A stretch of DNA of 64,000 nucleotides. Source: Leptoclinus maculatus. Its lineage: Eukaryota > Chordata > Actinopteri > Perciformes > Stichaeidae. Numbering within the stretch: the first letter of the stretch is position 1; each line of letters starts with the position of its first letter. Below are positions 18,387 through 31,600 of this stretch, piece by piece. Position numbers and translations under genes: made by a program. The notes under the pieces were generated by a model, which was not told where the DNA came from, made no database searches, and saw nothing but the letters and a program-made list of their open reading frames with translations. The stretch is taken from assembly GCA_032191485.1 (NCBI GenBank), contig JAVDOI010000003.1, positions 23,679,310 to 23,743,309 on the forward strand, given 5' to 3'.

Positions 18387-21017
18387 CCCTCCCGAGTCAC
18401 CGGATCCACCTAAGAAGGTCTCCCTGCTGCCCCGGGATACTTGTTGAAGGACCTAAAAAGCACACTTGATTATTTATTTATGTTGCCAAAGCTCCTTGAT
18501 GATTGTCTTATGAAGCACAGACACAGTCTGCAGTGGACTCAAGGCGAGGCAGGTGGACCAACGAGGAGCCGAGGGGTCGACGTTCTCCATCAAAGCCTGC
18601 AGTGGGATCCAGGTCCCTCCAGGTCCCTCCTGCTCCCAAACACTTCCAACCTCCAAGAACTTTGGCTTTCATTATGGAGAGTATGCAGGCAATGTCATGC
18701 AGAAGAAGCTTCCAGTCCTTACATCACCATCACCAGGTCGGCTGGAGTTGAGAGAACATACTCCGGGTCTCCAGCCGTCTTGCAGAACAAACTAGAGAGA
18801 CATTCTGTTTGCTCTTCGTACCACCGCACAGGGCCAACGTCTGCTGAGTTTACTTGAATTGGACTTCCATGCTCTGGACTGAAGTTGTAAAAGGCGCTGT
18901 AGATGTTGTTGATGTGGCTTCATTTGATTCCTTCTTCACGTACGACAGTAGTTGTGTGGAGCTGCCTTCGACATGAATCGTGTTCATCGTGCTGCACGCA
19001 TATCAAGAATATCAAGAAGCAGCTACAAACGCTTGTGCGTGCTTTTGTCTTAGTCTCCACGATAAAGGCCGAGGAGGTCTCGACAATTTACGGAAAACCC
19101 GCGGAGCTTTTTATTTGTAGCTTTTCGTTTTGACACCGGTTTACATATGAATGTCGCTCTTTACTTGCTGGAATCCATAAAAAGCTGGAGGAGTATTTGG
19201 CTTTTAGATTCCTGGGGAGCATCGATGAGCTTTCCCCTCTTTTTATTCCCTTAGCTCACCACCACATAGCGAGAAGAGGACATTTAAAACTGCTCATGAT
19301 GTCCTGACATAACACTGTGCTTATGAAGGAGACATTACAGAAACAACCATCTGCACTAGAGAAATAGAGGTTTTGATGTGGCTGGTAAAATGTCCTCCCT
19401 GCACAAACCACAACGGACCAAGCTGAACAGTTCAGTGCACAATTAGAAACGCACAACTTCAAGTTTTTAATGTTTATTACACTCGGCCCCAGCTGACGGA
19501 CGGGGGGGCAGCGCCATCTTGTGGGTTTTCTTCAAGGACAGGACGAGCACAACAGAGTTCAAGATGCTTATTAATTCAATCTGTCGGATTTATTTCTGTC
19601 CCATAAAGCTTTCTTTAACCATTTATAACTAAAAGTATACTTTTTTTGCCAACTTTATAGTTTCAAAATAGATGCAAGACGTGTAACTCGTCTATTTCAA
19701 GTTGTTTAACTGACACACCAGATGTTTTAAAGCTGACAGTAAAACACAATAGGCTAACTCAATTATTTTTGGTAAATTATTTAATTTATTTATATTCATC
19801 CCTTTTTAAAAAAAATACAAAAATAACTTACAAACAACCAAACTTTTATATTTTGATCTCCATATTTTGGCTTCTGTTTCTCGATGCATAGCAGCACTTT
19901 GTCATCTTCACCCCAACAAGCGTCGCGTCAGCTCACTTTATTTACTCCTGATGAAAACATGAACAGCTGTTGCACATTCCAAAAACACCCCCGACACCGT
20001 TCTGGTGACGCAATATTGTTCCTGTCAAGATTCAGAAGTTTGCAACATTTCAAAATGAATCGTCAGAGAAACGGTATTAAATAACAATGAAATGTTATTG
20101 TTTTAGGTCGATTAATCAAGTGTTGACTTGATGACATCAGCAGAGAAACATCTGTACCTTCAACGTGTCGCACGCGTCTCCAAACCACGGTTACATCTTC
20201 TGTTCCTCTTTATGTTCTCAAGCCTTCTGTATTTCATGTGTGTACTTTAGGATCGTCTGATACATTTCCATCATCTTAACATTAAGATCTGTACATTTCT
20301 TTTGTCTTTCTCGAGTTTTTACAACAGGAACTTTTATCTTCATCCTGTTTCATGACCAAAATAGATTTTACAAGTGAAATCATGAAAGAATATTATGTTG
20401 TGTGGTCCTGACTGCTGCCGACGGACAATTTATATGTATTCAACCCGTTTAATTTGTTGCAATGCTTTCTCCTCTCCTGACTCACTGTATCCACGAGACA
20501 CATCTTTACAGTCAGAGGCTGGTTTGTACCCTCATGTTCATCATTTCCTCAGTGGCAGGACGTCTTCATGGTTTTGAATGAGGGGAAACTTGTAACAGTG
20601 TAACAGTTATCTGAGACAAACCAACTTGATGGAAGAGGTCAAACTGAAATCTAAGACAGAACACCTCATTTGTGCATTTTCCATTCAGCTGTACTGTGAC
20701 TCTATACTGTGACTCTTCATTCAAGGCTGGTGTTGGTCTGTTTTTCTCTCTGTCAACACACCTGGTCTGTCTCTTTATACGTTCTGACTTGGGTACCACA
20801 TGTGTGGGACTCATCCTGAAGCCCCTAGTTGTCTACTGGGGTTGTAAGTCATAAAGTAAAACAGGTCACACACACACGTGTGAATACAAAAAGGCTCAGA
20901 AATGTCCTCGAACAGCTGGCTTATTTATGTGTTTTTTAACAGTGGAGCTCTGGCAGAGAGGAAGACGATATGTCTTCGATACACACACTTCATTGTTGAT
21001 TTGTTCACAATAATAAA
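18387..21017 (+). other. Probable FLVCR1 3' UTR
   Basis: No splice-bounded coding exon is visible after the TGA at 18384. An AATAAA at 21012-21017 is a candidate polyadenylation signal. The UTR extent is inferred; earlier signals may be used. Open frames here show no family motifs. Confidence 0.45.
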
Positions 21018-21389
21018 ATGGAGAATATCGTGAGCCTCATCCTGTAATTCTCTGTGTATACTGACCCGAACCTGTAGTAGAGATACCTACATGTGTGCAG
21101 ATTGTTCCACTAGATGTATTCCAGTATTACAAAATGTAAATGTTTCATTTATCTGTGAAGCTGCTGTTTGGTTTCATCTCATTTTCTAAGCGATCCAGAC
21201 ACTGTGGGATGTAGAATCTTGTCTGCTGTCATATATATATAATGTATATAACAATACTGGAATCACATTATACGCAGATGAAGACACTGGGTCAAATCAC
21301 AACAGTAAAAGCATTTTTCTCCAATACTCCGCAGTGTTTTACTCCACTTTTTTTTTTACTGTCGCCTCAGAGCAACAAGGTTCTGGGTT

Positions 21390-21835
21390 AAACCTGCATT
21401 CTCTCTAGTGTCCACCAGGGGGCGACTCCTCTGGTTGTATAGAAGTCTATGAGAAAATGACTCTACTTCTCTCTTGATTTATTACCTCAGTAAACATTGT
21501 AAACATGAGTTTATGGTCTCAATCTCTAGTTTCAAGTCTTCTTCAATACAGCATGATGTTCATTTAGTACATGATGGTCCATTTAGAGTCAAACAGACCA
21601 TAAAGCAGGGGATGCTTTAGGGCGGGGCTTAGTGTGATTGACAGGTCGCTGCCCTTACCAGACCTGTATACGGCGTCTCTACGTCACTCCTCCGCATTAC
21701 AAATATGGTCACTTCCATCATTGGTTGCAAAAAACAACATGGCAGGACGAAATTGCCGAACTCAAGCCTTTTAAACGTCAGTCCACAAACCAATGGGTGA
21801 CAACACGATGACTACCCACTTCTTACATACAGTCT
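21390..21835 (+). repeat. Dispersed repeat, full-length copy
   Basis: The left end matches 3995-4180 and the right end matches the reverse complement of 4809-5044. A second CTCF-core-like CCACCAGGGGGCGAC lies at 21412-21426. No terminal inverted repeats or coding capacity were seen. I recall this family as very common in percomorph genomes, but I cannot name its class. Confidence 0.75.
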
Positions 21836-22416
21836 CTCTCAGTGCGTCAGCCCTGTGATTGACTGTCAGCTGGCATCGGCTCCATCCTCCTGCAACCCTG
21901 TAAAGGATCAGCGGTTACAGATAAACCCTTGTGTATCTTCAAGTTCTTCAATATAAATGGAGACAGTTTAAGGATTACATGCTCCTCCATAGGTAGAGAA
22001 ACCACTTAATCGACCACTTAATCTCATAAAACCATCTTCAAATCTTTTGAATATTGTCAAAAATATGTTTTGTGCAACTAAAGCAACCGTGTTCTTCAAA
22101 CATTTACATTTTGGAGACATACGCTTTTCACCTGAGAATGACGTCGTAGCAGGTTGATATGGTGGAGTCCGCCACGTGTGTTTTTAATAAAACGACCACA
22201 GATTTCTCAGATCTGACACGCAAGTGAAAGAATTTGTAGAATTACTGTAACCGCCTAAGAGGATCAAATGAAGGAAGTCAAATGCTGCAATCGAAGTTGC
22301 TTCATTGTGATTACACAATGATTGTCTCAGGAATACCAACACACACACAAGTTCCTCCGAAATGCTGTGACTTAAATTTCCCATTAATACATTTTACCTC
22401 TTTGAACTTTAGGCCT

Positions 22417-22912
22417 TTTTTTGGCTTCTGCTCAAAAATACTATACCCATACTCAAAGGGGCATTACTCTCTAACTACAAGGTATATTTGAATAATTTCA
22501 ATTGATTAATAACACTCAAGGGTGTGAGCTTTGGTGAGAGGTGTAAATATTGTGTATATGTTACTGGTTAATAGCAAATGAAGATGGAACACAGCTCCAC
22601 TTTGAAAATGTCAGGTTCGCCTGGTGAAAAAGCACTATTATTGATAATACTATATTAAATGAGGCTATTGAAAGCCTAAAAAACACCCAGCATCATAGCG
22701 AACAATGGCAGTAGTCACCCACAAAAGAATTGGAGTGAATAGAGTAAAGTAGGCCAGAGCTAGAGAGATTAACGTACGAGAGGTCACGAAAGGTCGTCAT
22801 TTGAGAAACAGCCTCTCCAGCTGTTCCATTGTACTTTTATAACTTAAATAACTATATATTTAACTTCCTTTATCCTTGTACATGCACAATCTATCACATA
22901 CAGCAGTCTGGA
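22417..22912 (+). repeat. Dispersed repeat (pair with 54331-54832), copy 1
   Basis: About 500 bases match 54331-54832 in the same orientation with scattered substitutions, including GGCTTCTGCTC, CAGGTTCGCCTGGTG and CTATCACATACAGCAG. No reading frame is conserved between the two, so this is a non-coding repeat family of unknown class. Confidence 0.75.
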
Positions 22913-22929
22913 ATCATTTTGGAGAGCTA

Positions 22930-23515
22930 GAATCCTCTCCAAAGCCTCTCTGGGGCCTATTTATCAGATTGTTTTCAGTTTGTTAAAGTCAACAATTAAT
23001 CCTCCTAATTCTATTCACCTTAAATATGCTTCCTTTGGGGATTACTGTTAGGAAACACTCTCAAACTTTCACTGTTATGCAGACAATGCCCTATTATATC
23101 TATTGATCAAGCCAGACGAAACCAACCAGCTATAACTGTAAGCACATTCTTACTCCCAACTCGTCAAATACTGACGCTTGGTCAGTGGCCCGACGCTTCA
23201 AACTCTGACGCTGTACGAACCCCTCTAGCGTCCGTTTTGGACGTGACAGAGGCGACGTGTCCGTTTCCACTCGGTACATGAATAGTGTCTTTTTTAAAAT
23301 ATACTTCCGTCTTCACAGAAAGTTAGATTTAGGCAACAAAACCACTCAGTGCGGTTTAGGAAAAGAGTGCGGATGACGTTGACTTCATACTATTCATCAG
23401 TTGCTGTGACGGTCTAATAATGACACAGGAAGGAAGTGTCATCATCAGCTACAGGTCACAGAAAAGACACAAAAGCCCCACAGATCACCGTCTGCTTCCA
23501 CAGAGCAAACACAGA
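22930..23515. other. Intergenic stretch before the first Ig receptor
   Basis: No gene was recognised. The segment about 23160-23380, with ACGCTTGG..ACGCTTC and TTAGGCAACAAAACCACT motifs, resembles a common fish interspersed repeat, but I cannot fix its borders. Confidence 0.35.
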
Positions 23516-26500
23516 ATGATTCGACTGGAATTAATCCTCATTTCTGTGCTTCAGTTTGAAGGTAACTGCTCTGATTTTCTTTTCTTGTTTAAATGTTTAT
23601 CTATTTTACAAAATGTACATTTCATCTGTGTATCTTATGGACTGTGATAGAACATTCAGTGCAGAGGGTCTTAAGAGCAGATATATTAACAAAAGTAACA
23701 ATCAAATTGTAAATTCAGCAACATGAGCTTAATTTAAACTCAGTCCATCTTACTGAATATTAAGTTTTATCTGAAAGCATTTAACTAAATGTTTATAAAC
23801 GATAACATCAGAAGATTTCTTTAGCGAAGTCGTCTGACATTTTGGGAAATGTGCTTTTATCTTAAATGCTCTTGTCGACACATTAAATATGGATATATGA
23901 GCCAGAAGAAGGTTAGCTTAGCATAGCATAAAGACGGGAAACAGGTGAAAACAGCTGGACTGTCCAAAGGTAACTTTATTCGGCCACCAGCGTCTTTATC
24001 TTCTTTTATTTGATCATTTAATGAATTGTGGTTGCACACCGCACTATTTCCTGTGATGGGGCAGTGGCTTCCTGGAGTCTTATCGTCGCGGCGAAGGTTG
24101 CCAGGCAACCACCAGTATTATTGTACACAACAATAATTGATAATTGAATGTGTAAATTGTCAGTAACAAAAAAAAAACAAATCTGCCTTTCTTTCCAGCA
24201 TTGATCAGTGGAAAGATCGTCTACAAAAGCGCTGGAGAAGATGCCGTTCTGCCCTGTGCCATTGCATCCTCCTCCTCCGACCCAACCTGCCCCCTCGTCT
24301 CATGGCTGTACAACAGAGAGCCGTCTCAGGATCCCTATCGGGTCCAGGTTGGAAGAGTCCGCTCGGTCCCAGCCGCTAGGCTGAGTGTGGACACTGCGTG
24401 CTCTCTGGTCATTAAGAGCGTCACCGCTGAGGATGCTGGTCTCTACACCTGTCGGCAGGAGGGGAGAGTTCCTGAGGACGTGTATCTCAATGTTCTTACA
24501 AGTGAGTCCATGAAAAGCCGCTGATAGTATCACTTTGTTTAAAACCTTATCCACTTATGATTCTGTTCCCGGCAGAAAGAGGGAACCAGAAGTGCAAAAA
24601 ATGGTTTTAGGACTTATTTCTGCAGCTCAGCTCAACTCAGTAGAACTATTATGACCGAAGACGAACAGAAACTTGTCAGGGTCTTGTAGTGAAGTCGCTA
24701 ACATTCTTTCATTTCCTCCTCAGTCTCTCCATCCGCACCAGACGCTGATCCAAAGAGGGACGGCGAGGTCACATTAGAGTGCACTCTGAGGAGACACAGC
24801 GACCTCGGTCCCTGTCGACGGGACGGCCTCAACTGGCTGGATGAGACGCGAGCCGTGCTGCGAGGTAAAGGCCCCGGATACCGTTTCCTCAGACGGAGAA
24901 ACTGCGTCTCTATTCTGACTGTGAAGCGTCAGAGAGGCCACAACAGGAGATACACCTGCCAGTTCGTTGATTCGAGAGGTGTGACGATAGAGGCTGAATA
25001 CACACCTGACTTCACAGGAGGGACTACATCTGATCCGGGTAAGATAACACGCAGCCCACCACATACTAAGTTCTGCCTCTTGGTTTCTCAGATGTTGGAG
25101 CTTTTGTTCTGCAGGATGTTTAATGTTGTTCTTTTTTATTAACTGGCATTAATTACAAACGAAACAAAGACAACATCAGATGTGCAGATTTGATTTGATC
25201 CGAGTAAACCTTTGTCTATTCATATTGTGTGTGTTGTAGAGACATGAATGATAATAACTGTCCCCATGCAGATGATTTCATGTGTCATGTGTCATTTCTT
25301 ACAGAATATCTGTTCTTTTCTTTCCAGCGGTTATCAGTGGAGCGACCATCTCTCTCTTCTTCAGGAGTGGACAAGATGCCATTCTGCCTTGTGTCAATGC
25401 ATCACCGGCTGACACAACATGCTCCTTTGTTTCATGGTTTCACAGCATAAATCAACATCATTATTTCCCTTTAGTTGAATATGGAAATGTTGCGAGTAGC
25501 TTAGCCCGATCATCCAGGATGAGTATGGACACAAAGTGCTCTTTGGTCATTCAGAACATCACAGCTGAGGATGTTGGTTTCTACACCTGTCGTCAGAGGA
25601 TGGACGTTAATCTGGATGAATATATATTACTAAACGTTCTGACAAGTGAGTGTCATTTCCATGAAAAGTCATTTCAAAAGGCGACATGTGCACGGCCCCT
25701 AACTAACTCCTTTCCTCTCCTCAGTCTCTCCATCTCCACCAGACGCTGATCCAAAGAGGGAGGGTGAGGTGACATTACAGTGCACTCTGTGGAGACACAA
25801 CGACTTCTTTCACTGTCCTCAGGACAGCGTCCGCTGGGTGGATGAGACGGGAACTAAGCTGCTCAACGAAGGCGTCGGCGACAGTTTCCTCAGACAGACG
25901 AACTGTGTCTCTGTTCTGACTGTGAAGCGTCAGAGCGACCACAACAGGAGATACACCTGCCAGTTCCTTGATGACAGCCGTGTGGCGATAGAGGCTGAAT
26001 ACACACCTGACTTCACAGGAGGGACTACATCTGATCCGGGTAAGATAACACGCAGCCCACCACATACTAAGTTCTGCCTCTTGGTTTCTCAGATGTTGGA
26101 GCTTTTGTTCTTTTTCATTGTGTTGAACAGGTTGGTCTCCTCTGAGCTACGTCATGTTGGCTCTCCGTATTGGAGGACTGATTCTAATGATTGTAATCAC
26201 CGTTGTTGTCATCAGAAACAGATGTGAGGAAATTCAGATCACAATTTGGTAGAGCTGCTTAATATAAATCATACGTTTAGGATTTTTAACGATACTTTTT
26301 TTCTTCATTTTTCTTCCAGGGAACAAAAAACCACTTGATGACGACGACGAAGTGAGTAAACTTAAACAATAAGTAACTTTTCTCTCTCATGTCTGAAGCC
26401 ACGTCTGTGACCACAGAGGCTGCAGTCGCTCCGGTTCTTTCCCTTCAAACTATTTATTCCAGAATCTCACGTGTTGTGTTGTGTTTCAGGTCAACGGTGA

Positions 26501-26561
26501 TGACGGCGGCGTCCAGTATGAAAACGTGGAAGCGCCTCGTGCTGCCGCTCGACTGCCCTGA
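23516..26561 (+). CDS. Ig receptor A: signal, V-C-V-C Ig domains, TM, single-ITIM tail
   Basis: A predicted type I membrane receptor, 497 aa. Exons: 23516-23561 (signal, MIRLELILISVLQF), 24199-24501 (V1), 24724-25038 (C1), 25328-25645 (V2), 25725-26039 (C2), 26131-26223 (TM), 26320-26351, 26490-26561; phases agree throughout. V1 has LPC, VSWLY, CSLVI and GLYTCRQ; C1 has TLECT, LNWLDE, NCVSIL and RYTCQF. Each domain has an extra cysteine pair besides the B/F pair. The TM helix (VMLALRIGGLILMIVITVVV) is followed by KK, an Asp-rich stretch and VQYENV, a V-x-Y-x-x-V ITIM-type motif, so the likely role is inhibitory signalling. Start: an upstream in-frame ATG at 23420 would hide the signal peptide, so I used 23516. 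V2 has no signal exon of its own, hence one four-domain gene; two genes remain possible. The family is unnamed to me. Confidence 0.72.
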
Positions 26562-28671
26562 TCAACAACTTCAGCTCAACAGAAAGTCAAATATCATCAG
26601 GCTTTTTACACCTGTGATCAAAGCTTTGAGTTAAAACGACACATTTAGGATGTCAATGTGTTTTTCAACCTTAAAGTAGCGACAGAAATCGATAAATTGA
26701 GCTTCGAAGGATTTTGAATTACTGTACTGCTGTCGTTCTCTGTTGAACTAAACACTTTCTTTTACTTTCTCAAATAAATGAGCTGATATCTGATATCAGT
26801 CCTATTAACCATCCGATGATGTGCAGCCTGAGTTTGTGAAGCAGCTCTGTGTCCCCAGTGATTGGCCACTTCTTTCTAAGAACATTGTTGTGAAAAAGTT
26901 ACTCAACAATACCTCCATCCTCCAGCAAAACCCTTCGCTGTGGTTCCTGGTGCCCCTGATTCTTTTCACACTACTCTAAGTATCCAGAGGACATATTTGA
27001 ATCGCCCATCACAGAAACATGCATATAACTGTCTCCATATTCTCTCTGATGTCAGATTTTGTGTTGTGATATTCATTCAAATAAAGACGACAGTTTCAAA
27101 CCACTCAAAAGCCTGCGTGTAACCTCAGTTCAGTCTTTTGTCAGAACGGCTGATGTGAAGTGTCATGTTGTCACGTGATGCAGCAACACAACATTCTGTT
27201 ACACTTGCAGCTATAGCGCACGGGGCTGCTTTGGCTAACGACAGCGTGGGAGGCTGACACTGCAGAGCGCCACCAGAGGGACGAGGAAGAGTGACTGAAT
27301 CTCAAGATAAACTACAGAAACGCTTTGGAAAGTGGATTACTGCAGCCGGAGGCAACCAAAGTCGGACTGAGGAGCAAAGCAGCAGGAGAGTGGCCACACA
27401 GCGCATTACTAGTATGCACTGAGGCTGTGCAGGGCTGCCTCTATATCAATGAAGCTACTGCAAATATGCACTTTGGCTTTACTGTGCTATCGTCATTGAT
27501 GAAGCTACTGTAATATGCACTGACTGTGCAGTGCTGTTTCCATGTTCTAATGAAGCTATTGTGATATTCACTGTGACTGTTCAGTGTTCTTTTATATGCA
27601 AATGAAGCTACTGTAATGCACTGAGGCTGTGCAGTGCTTATGAATATTATGTCCATGAAGCTACTGTAATGCACTGAGGCAGTGCAGTGCTTATGAATAA
27701 TATGTCCATGAAGCTATGGTAATATATGCACTGAGGCTGTGCAGTGCTTATGAATATTATGTCCATGAAGCTACTGTAATATGCACTGAGGCTGTGCAGT
27801 GCTTATGATTATGTCCATGGAGCTACTGTAATATGCACTGAGGCTGTGCAGTGCTGTTAATCCCACTGACTTTTTCTCTGGCGCCATCATCAGGTCAACG
27901 TTTTGTCCAGTATTTTGGTTTTACCTGCAAAACCTGATGACATTTCCATCATCCTAGTAATTTGTGTTTCCTGCTACTGAAGAAATGACAGCATGCTAAC
28001 ACGCTAAACTAAGATGAGTTAGCATTTAGCTTAGCACCAGGTTGTCACAGAGCTGCCAGCATCGACTGCAGACTCTTTGTCTTGTTATTCTGTGTTTGCT
28101 GTCGTACCTAACGTGACACTTCCTCTTTTGATTACGCCACGGAAATGACTAAATAGAATGATGACAACGTTTCCATCACACCATGAGCAACATAGATCTC
28201 AGATATAAAAGTTAATTTGGTTTCAGTGGAAAAAACTGATCACATGTTTAACATCTTGGGTCAGGAGTTGACCCGGTGGAAGGGAGGACGGACTTTGTTT
28301 GCAGTTTGAGGAAAACTTACTTTAAATGTCGCTTCAATCATTTTAAACTTTCTATCCGTTCAATATGAGTCATTCTGCTGAAGAAGTACATCAAAGCAAA
28401 AGGGAGGGAAATGCTCTTAAAATGTAATTCTTCATAAGATTCAAACTGTCGTTTGTGAAACTCAAGTTCCTTTTAATGGTAGCTGACGGGTGCATTCTGT
28501 TGAAGGCACAGAGGAGTGACGTAACTCTTAACTCTTGTGTGAGAGGCTGGTAGGGGAAGCTGTTTCTCAAGTTGTTTTTCTCCGTAAGTCAACCACACAG
28601 AGGAAACGGCTCCATCACACAGATCTGGAGCAGAGAAGAAGAAGGAACCAGCGTCCGTCTGCCGACAGACA
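26562..28671. other. Intergenic region between Ig receptors A and B
   Basis: AATAAA near 26773 could end receptor A. The rest holds a minisatellite (27408-27860) and otherwise nothing I recognise as coding. Confidence 0.45.
27408..27860. repeat. Minisatellite, about 55 bp unit, seven or more degenerate copies
   Basis: Units contain TGCACTGAGGCTGTGCAG and GAAGCTACTGTAATA; later units add TTATGAATATTATGTCCATG. Unit length varies with small deletions. Confidence 0.85.
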
Positions 28672-31600
28672 ATGGACACCAAAGGTCTACTGGTATTAAT
28701 CCTTACGTTTGTGCTTCAGCTTCAAGGTAAACCTGTTTCCTTATTTACATGTTTATCATCATTTGACAGAGATGTGAGAATTTCATTCTATTAAAATAAA
28801 GGCTGGTGTGAACACTTGCTACCAGAAACAAGCCAATATCTAGAGGCCATTTTTGATGAGCTTCGATAAAAGCTGTAAACATGAGACAATAGCAACTTAC
28901 AGGCCTGTTATTTTTAGATGAAATGTGTATTAAACTTCAGTATATATATGCAGATGTGAAGGACAGAAAAGCTGACAAGTGTAATGATCACATAGTCAGT
29001 TTGCTCTCTGTTCTGTGCAGTGGTGGGCCGTCAGGGCCTGCAAAGCCTTCTCTGCTGGCCTAAACAGAATCACCAAACATTTTTTTTTATGTATTATAAT
29101 TTATAAAAATATTTTCCCCATTATCTTATTTTCTCATTGCACAGCTACTGTCTTCCTCAGTTGCTCTGCTTCCAGTGCAGCTTGTTTTAAGTAGAGCTTT
29201 TATCCAATCAGATTTCACCTCTGTGTCTCTAGGTAAGAAGAGAGGCCCGAGGCCTGCAGACTCACAAGTGAATCCATGTGTAGTTTAAGTGAATGGGGAC
29301 GATATTGTTGATTGTCATAGTGTTCAACCAATCAGATCTTTAGTTTGACATGTTGGGCGTATTCTTTGACGTGTCAGAGCCCGCTACCCCCATACTTGCT
29401 GGCCCACAACTACGTCACTATTAGTGCAGCGATTGGTCAGTGGGCGAGCACGTGACTATCATGAAACAAAACTTAACAGCAGAGGCTTAATCGGCGTTGT
29501 GAATCACATTACGTGATGCAGCTCAGCCAATCAAATATGGGCATTCTGACAAGTTTCCTGACTCTGTGGCGCCATCATGTGGTTATAAGGTGGTATTTCA
29601 GCTGCATGACAGCAGTGAAGGCCTGGGTATAAAATGCACGGCCCGCCACTGGTTCTGTGTTAAAGAAGTTAGTACAGTGTACAGAATAATACAAGTGCAC
29701 ACGAAACGAAGACAACATCAGATGTGCAGATTTGATTTGATCCGAGTAAACCTTTGTCTATTCATATTGTGTGTGTTGTAGAGACATGAATGATAATAAC
29801 TGTCCCCATGCAGATGATTTCATGTGTCATGTGTCATTTCTTACAGAATATCTGTTCTTTTCTTTCCAGCGGTTATCAGTAGAGCGACCATCTCTCTCTT
29901 CTTCAGGAGTGGACAAGATGCCATTCTGCCTTGTGTCAATGCATCACCGGCTGACACAACATGCTCCTTTGTTTCATGGATTTACAGCATAAATCAACAT
30001 CATTATTTCCCTTTAGTTGATTATGGAAATGTTGCGAGTAGCTTAGCCCGATCATCCAGGATGAGTATGGACACAAAGTGCTCTTTGGTCATTCAGAACA
30101 TCACAGCTGAGGATGTTGGTTTCTACACCTGTCGTCAGAGGATGGACGTTACTCTGGATGAACATATATTACTAAACGTTCTGACAAGTGAGTGTCATTT
30201 CCATGAAAAGTCATTTCAAAAGGCGACATGTGCACGGCCCCTAACTAACTCCTTTCCTCTCCTCAGTCTCTCCATCTCCACCAGACGCTGATCCAAAGAG
30301 GGAGGGTGAGGTGACATTACAGTGCACTCTGTGGAGACACAACGACTTATTTCACTGTCCTCAGGACAGCGTCCGCTGGGTGGATGAGACGGGAACTAAG
30401 CTGCTCAACGAAGGCGTCGGCGACAGTTTCCTCAGACAGACGAACTGTGTCTCTGTTCTGACTGTGAAGCGTCAGAGCGACCACAACAGGAGATACACCT
30501 GCCAGTTCCTTGATGACAGCCGTGTGGCGATAGAGGCTGAATACACACCTGACTTCACAGGTATCTGATTAGTTACGCAATCATCAATAATGAGTCGTCA
30601 GATGAGGTATTTTAAGAGGATGGGTCACATATTTTCAAACAAGTGAGTTGCATATTTTGTGATGAATTACATTTCTGACCACAGGTGGCGCTGTTGATCA
30701 CACCTTCATCATCGTCATCGTTGCCGTGGTCGGGGCGGTGGTCGTCCTGGTCGTCATGGCTGCAGCTCTCATCAAATACAGGAAGAGATCCAAAGTGACA
30801 GAGGGTCAGTGAAACAGAGCAACTGCAGCATAATGACACACTTCTCTGAGCAGATAATACGGCCGACATCTTCACATTAAAAATTCGACGTGAGGAAAAC
30901 ATTGTCCCTCAGCTTTGACTGTTTGAGCATCACGACGTGAACACAGAGGCCACCTCCTCTCGGCCCGGCGGCGCTCTCGATGCAGCAAAGTCTCTGTTAA
31001 CACGCCGCCGATGAGAGAGCATCTCGACGGCATCAGCTGGAATGATTTCATGAATTGTATCGTACAAAATGATGATATTTGAAGACTTATCTTTGAAAAT
31101 GTTAATCTTTTGTTCCAGATGTTCAGAAACCGACCCAACACCCCGCGAGTAACATGTTTTTTGATGTGATACAGTCACAAGAGAAATACCAAGTAAGCTA
31201 TATTCCAAAACTATTTAAATACTTTTCTTTAAATGCACTTGTACTACAACATGTTTCCACTTAACAAACGAGTATGTTGGTAGCATTTCCCTTTCCTCAC
31301 TCTCAGATTTGGTTAATTAAGATATTACAAGAGGCCTCAGGTCGGTAAAGGTCCAGTAGTCGTGATGATGAATACCAATCTATCTGAATAACATTACTCA
31401 GGTACACCGATCTATTCAGATCTATTCATTTCATATTTGGAGTTTGGTTTGCAGACATGTTGGCCCTGATGCCAGATCGTTATAATTGTTATGTATCCTG
31501 GTCCTGGATGACTACGAGAATGAATCACCAGCTCAGTTATTTCATTCACATGAAAGTTTCATGTCAGATGAATGCTGGAAAAATTCAACAAAATAAAACA

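Noticed and set aside
18441..18857. A 138-codon open frame after FLVCR1
   Set aside because: It lies in the probable 3' UTR with no motif and several competing frames.
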